Positions 54,145 to 55,724 of a DNA stretch of 55,724 nt are shown here, one piece after another; within the stretch, counting starts at the first letter, position 1, and the number at the start of each line of letters is the position of its first letter. Both the position numbers and the translations under genes were made by a program. Below the pieces are notes generated by a model that saw only the letters and a list, made by a program, of their open reading frames with translations, did no database searches and was not told the origin of the DNA. Source of the stretch: Saprospiraceae bacterium (GTDB taxonomy: Bacteria > Bacteroidota > Bacteroidia > Chitinophagales > Saprospiraceae). The DNA lies in contig JAHDHH010000024.1 in assembly GCA_020631405.1 (NCBI GenBank), positions 1-55,724 of the forward strand, written 5' to 3'.

Positions 54145-54882
54145 ATGCCAAAAGTTATGCAACCTAAACATCTACTTTTTCTAGTGCTTTTATTTGGACT
54201 TTGTGTAGGGTGTGAGCCTGCAGATCTCTGTGAAGATTTAGATTGTGGACCTGGAAACTGTGTTGAAGGAGTCTGTGATTGTCCATGTGGATTTGCGGGT
54301 GTGAATTGCGAGTTAGAGGACTTATGTTTAGATGTAATCTGTTGCAATGGGTTTTGTGACCCTCAAACAGAAACCTGCAATTGCGATCCAAGTTATTATG
54401 GAGAAAGCTGCGATATTTTATGTGTGAACGGGGAGTTTGCAAATGGCATGTGTAATTGTTCAGCGGGTTATGAAGGGGATGCATGTAATATTGAAAGTAG
54501 AGATGATTTTCTAGGTTGGTGGACTTGCGAACAATGGACTTGGACTTCAGAAATAGGTGATTCAACATTTGAAGGGCCTTCACTAGGTTTGATGAAGTTT
54601 GACTGTGGTAATAACATCTCTAAAGTTGAGATTTATCCAACAGAAAATAGCAATGGTTTAATGCTGCTCAATTCTGGGAATAGATTAGTCGGTCAAGTAA
54701 AAAATGACTCAATCACCTTAGCATTGCAATCTTTTTCAGAAGTCTCAGTTTACGGTTCGGCTAGCTTGGGTGATGATCGTATAATTAGTCTTGAATTGTA
54801 TGTTCAAAATCACTCAACAGCGTTAACAGAGTTGGCTAAAGGCAAATTCTCTATTTATCGTCCTTGGAAGGATTGTAATTGA
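54145..54882 (+). CDS. Cysteine-rich EGF-like exported protein, probable lipoprotein
   Basis: 245 residues from the ATG at 54145; an ATG four codons later is also possible. The N-terminus is PKHLLFLVLLFGLCVGCEP, a signal peptide ending in a near-lipobox (CVGC), so lipidation is plausible. Residues ~25-115 hold about three EGF/laminin-like units with regular cysteine spacing: CDCPCGFAGVNCE, CNCDPSYYGESCD and CNCSAGYEGDACN. The C-terminal ~130 residues form an unrelated beta-rich domain (FLGWWTCEQWTW, then LVGQVKNDSITLALQSFSEV), like small lipoproteins of Bacteroidota. Function is unknown. A surface adhesion or binding role is a guess. Confidence 0.75.
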   Translation: MPKVMQPKHLLFLVLLFGLCVGCEPADLCEDLDCGPGNCVEGVCDCPCGFAGVNCELEDLCLDVICCNGFCDPQTETCNCDPSYYGESCDILCVNGEFANGMCNCSAGYEGDACNIESRDDFLGWWTCEQWTWTSEIGDSTFEGPSLGLMKFDCGNNISKVEIYPTENSNGLMLLNSGNRLVGQVKNDSITLALQSFSEVSVYGSASLGDDRIISLELYVQNHSTALTELAKGKFSIYRPWKDCN

Positions 54883-54917
54883 TAAATGGTCTTATTCTTT
54901 TTCCTCTGATTGCACCC

Positions 54918-55010
54918 AAAGGGACGACGGCAACGGCGTACGGAAGGACGGACGGTGATTATACGCGGCCGTCTCCGACGTAGGAGGATATGCCGGCATA
55001 TATAGTGTTG
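54918..55010. repeat. GC-rich repeat, left copy, next to toxin-antitoxin module
   Basis: This stretch begins AAAGGGACG and holds GATTATACGCGG (54957-54968), a small CTCC/GGAG stem and the 12-base palindrome TATGCCGGCATA (54989-55000). It is clearly richer in G and C than its surroundings. A diverged copy lies at 55634-55686 with the same start and the same order of elements. No coding frame is apparent. Confidence 0.6.
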
Positions 55011-55021
55011 TGTGGAGTGCT

Positions 55022-55321
55022 TTATTCGAGCATTCTGCTTTTCAAATCCATACGTTCGTGTAATACTCTTTCTATCTCAATTTCTTGTTTACCTAGAGTT
55101 CGATAAAAGATTATGTGCTTATTTACCTTTTGGGCTTTTAAAGAGTCGACAATTTCATAATAGGTCTTTCCCTTTTCAGGATTAATAGCGAGTCGATTGC
55201 ATTCTTTGATTATATCTTGATAATATTTATCCGCCTGTTTCTCTGACCAAGTTTCAAATGAATAATTCCAGATTAGTGAAAGATCCTTAACGGCCTTTTT
55301 TGTAAAGCTATACTTTGGCAT
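55022..55321 (-). CDS. ParE/RelE-superfamily toxin of a type II toxin-antitoxin pair
   Basis: 99 residues, the usual size. The ParE/RelE pattern is visible: YSFTKKAVKDLSLIWNYSFE at the start, WSEKQADKYYQDIIKEC, KGKTYYEIVDSLKAQKVNKH and HIIFYRTLGKQEIEIERVLH, ending RMDLKSRM. ParE toxins poison DNA gyrase and RelE toxins cut mRNA; which applies is not readable. The antitoxin gene lies upstream and overlaps by 14 bases, the standard order. The pair is framed by two related repeats. Confidence 0.9.
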   Translation of the reverse strand: MPKYSFTKKAVKDLSLIWNYSFETWSEKQADKYYQDIIKECNRLAINPEKGKTYYEIVDSLKAQKVNKHIIFYRTLGKQEIEIERVLHERMDLKSRMLE

Positions 55322-55565
55322 TCTTCCTTTTTGCGTCCTTCAATTTTTTTAGATGTTTTTGAGGATCAAAATTAACTGCAATTCCACTATCAATACCTTC
55401 TTGAATTGATTGCCTTAATGCTTGAAACTTTTGCTCTTCACCTTCAAGTAATCTTAGCCCAGCACGTATAACTTCACTTGTGTTATTAAATCGTCCTTCT
55501 TTAACTCGATTCTTGACAAATTTTTCGAAATGTTCACCTAACGCGATTGATGTATTCTTACCCAT
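55308..55565 (-). CDS. ParD-type antitoxin (CopG-like, CC2985 family)
   Basis: 85 residues. The N-terminal ribbon-helix-helix has SIALGEHFEKFVKNRVKEGR and FNNTSEVIRAGLRLLEGEE, the hallmark of ParD-like antitoxins. The C-terminal part is charged and presumably binds and blocks the toxin (DSGIAVNFDPQKHLKKLKDA). It is translated first and overlaps the toxin start. It likely represses its own promoter at the inverted repeat 55587-55603. The ATG at 55565 fits. Confidence 0.9.
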   Translation of the reverse strand: MGKNTSIALGEHFEKFVKNRVKEGRFNNTSEVIRAGLRLLEGEEQKFQALRQSIQEGIDSGIAVNFDPQKHLKKLKDAKRKNAKV

Positions 55566-55581
55566 TTAGTATTAATTTACA

Positions 55582-55612
55582 ACAAGTTACCACATATTGG
55601 TAATATATGCAA
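55582..55612 (-). promoter_or_regulatory. Promoter of the toxin-antitoxin operon
   Basis: On the minus strand TTG (55610-55612) is followed after 20 bases by TAACTTGT (55582-55589), a -33/-7 pair with one deviation from TAnnTTTG. It lies 16 bases before the antitoxin ATG. Confidence 0.5.
55587..55603. promoter_or_regulatory. Perfect inverted repeat, likely antitoxin operator
   Basis: TTACCA and TGGTAA are separated by five bases and overlap the promoter between its two boxes. A dimeric ribbon-helix-helix antitoxin binding here would block transcription. That is inference from the standard autoregulation of such modules. Confidence 0.5.
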
Positions 55613-55633
55613 GACCTATTTTGCATTCCACAC

Positions 55634-55686
55634 AAGGGACGGATGATTATAAGCGGAGTATGACCGCAGGGAATATTCCGTCATAG
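55634..55686. repeat. GC-rich repeat, right copy, next to toxin-antitoxin module
   Basis: It begins AAGGGACGG and holds GATTATAAGCGG (55645-55656), a GCGG/CCGC stem (55653-55667), the 10-base palindrome GGAATATTCC (55670-55679) and CCGTCATAG. The order and spacing match the left copy at 54918-55010, in the same orientation, 688 bases apart measured from GATTATA to GATTATA. Confidence 0.55.
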
Positions 55687-55724
55687 CACCTATGTAAAAG
55701 TAGTAACTTGATAACTCAATAAAA

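Noticed and set aside
54164-54583. A 139-codon minus-strand frame opposite the EGF-like gene
   Set aside because: The product is His/Asn/Leu-rich, as expected from reading cysteine-rich EGF codons backwards. The plus-strand frame has a signal peptide and regular cysteine spacing.
54918-55690. Calling the flanking repeats integron attC sites outright
   Set aside because: The closest core-site candidate (GTTGTGT near 55007) does not fit GTTRRRY and no matching partner arm was found. No integrase gene is in the window. Only a cassette-like arrangement is claimed.
1-55724. CRISPR arrays, tRNA/rRNA genes, prophage or IS elements
   Set aside because: No regularly spaced repeats, no tRNA-like cloverleaf with CCA end and no transposase, integrase or phage structural genes were seen on reading the window.

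Overview
The window reads as a chromosomal piece of a Bacteroidota bacterium, possibly a Saprospiria/Saprospiraceae-type lineage (the class-level placement is a guess). Three things support the phylum. Several secreted proteins end in C-terminal type IX secretion (T9SS) sorting domains (GH5 enzyme, PDZ protein). Many genes are preceded by the Bacteroidota -7 promoter box TAnnTTTG, often only a few bases before the start codon. The gene content (Mpl-type ligase, OmpA/CNA-B-like proteins, TamB-like giant, tripartite RND pumps) also fits. The DNA is AT-rich and densely packed. No rRNA, tRNA, CRISPR array, prophage or insertion sequence was recognised.

Layout. 1-977: 5' part of a secreted M12-type metalloprotease, cut by the window edge just before the expected HExxH. 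1094-14721: housekeeping genes, including ilvE, an MBL hydrolase with a trans-sulfuration PLP enzyme, an RluA pseudouridine synthase coupled to a LuxC-like acyl-CoA reductase, fmt, an OmpA-family protein, rlmH, a PduO-type adenosyltransferase with mpl, an M23 peptidase and folP. 14756-19651: a 1631-residue TamB-like protein. 19833-26526: tetR-tolC-mfp-rnd efflux operon, followed by pdxH. 27336-29731: FtsX/MacB-type permease, then an ECF sigma factor overlapping a small membrane protein. 29818-33949: Hsp31-like protein, nitroreductase and Crp-family regulator, then an AraC regulator and ppa. 33984-39588: second tripartite RND pump (mfp-rnd-tolC, minus strand). 39856-44970: an unusually long trans-sulfuration-like PLP protein, a DEAD helicase, an adenosine/adenine deaminase and an arylamine N-acetyltransferase. 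45271-52983: orphan TPR histidine kinase, GH5-CBM6-T9SS glycosidase, a secreted esterase, a membrane protein and a PDZ-T9SS protein. 53277-55724: HAD phosphatase, an EGF-like cysteine-rich probable lipoprotein, and a ParDE-type toxin-antitoxin pair.

The most unusual part is the right end. The toxin-antitoxin pair sits between two diverged, GC-rich, palindrome-containing repeats in the same orientation, so the whole looks like a mobile or cassette-like unit. Its promoter carries a perfect 6-bp inverted repeat between the -33 and -7 boxes. Other points of note are an intrinsic-terminator-like hairpin abutting the rlmH start codon, an M23 peptidase whose second HxH histidine is cysteine, a 600-residue PLP protein that looks like a degenerate duplication, and a decayed T9SS sorting-domain fragment upstream of the GH5 gene. 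Several start codons were moved inward because a promoter box lies inside the longest reading frame.
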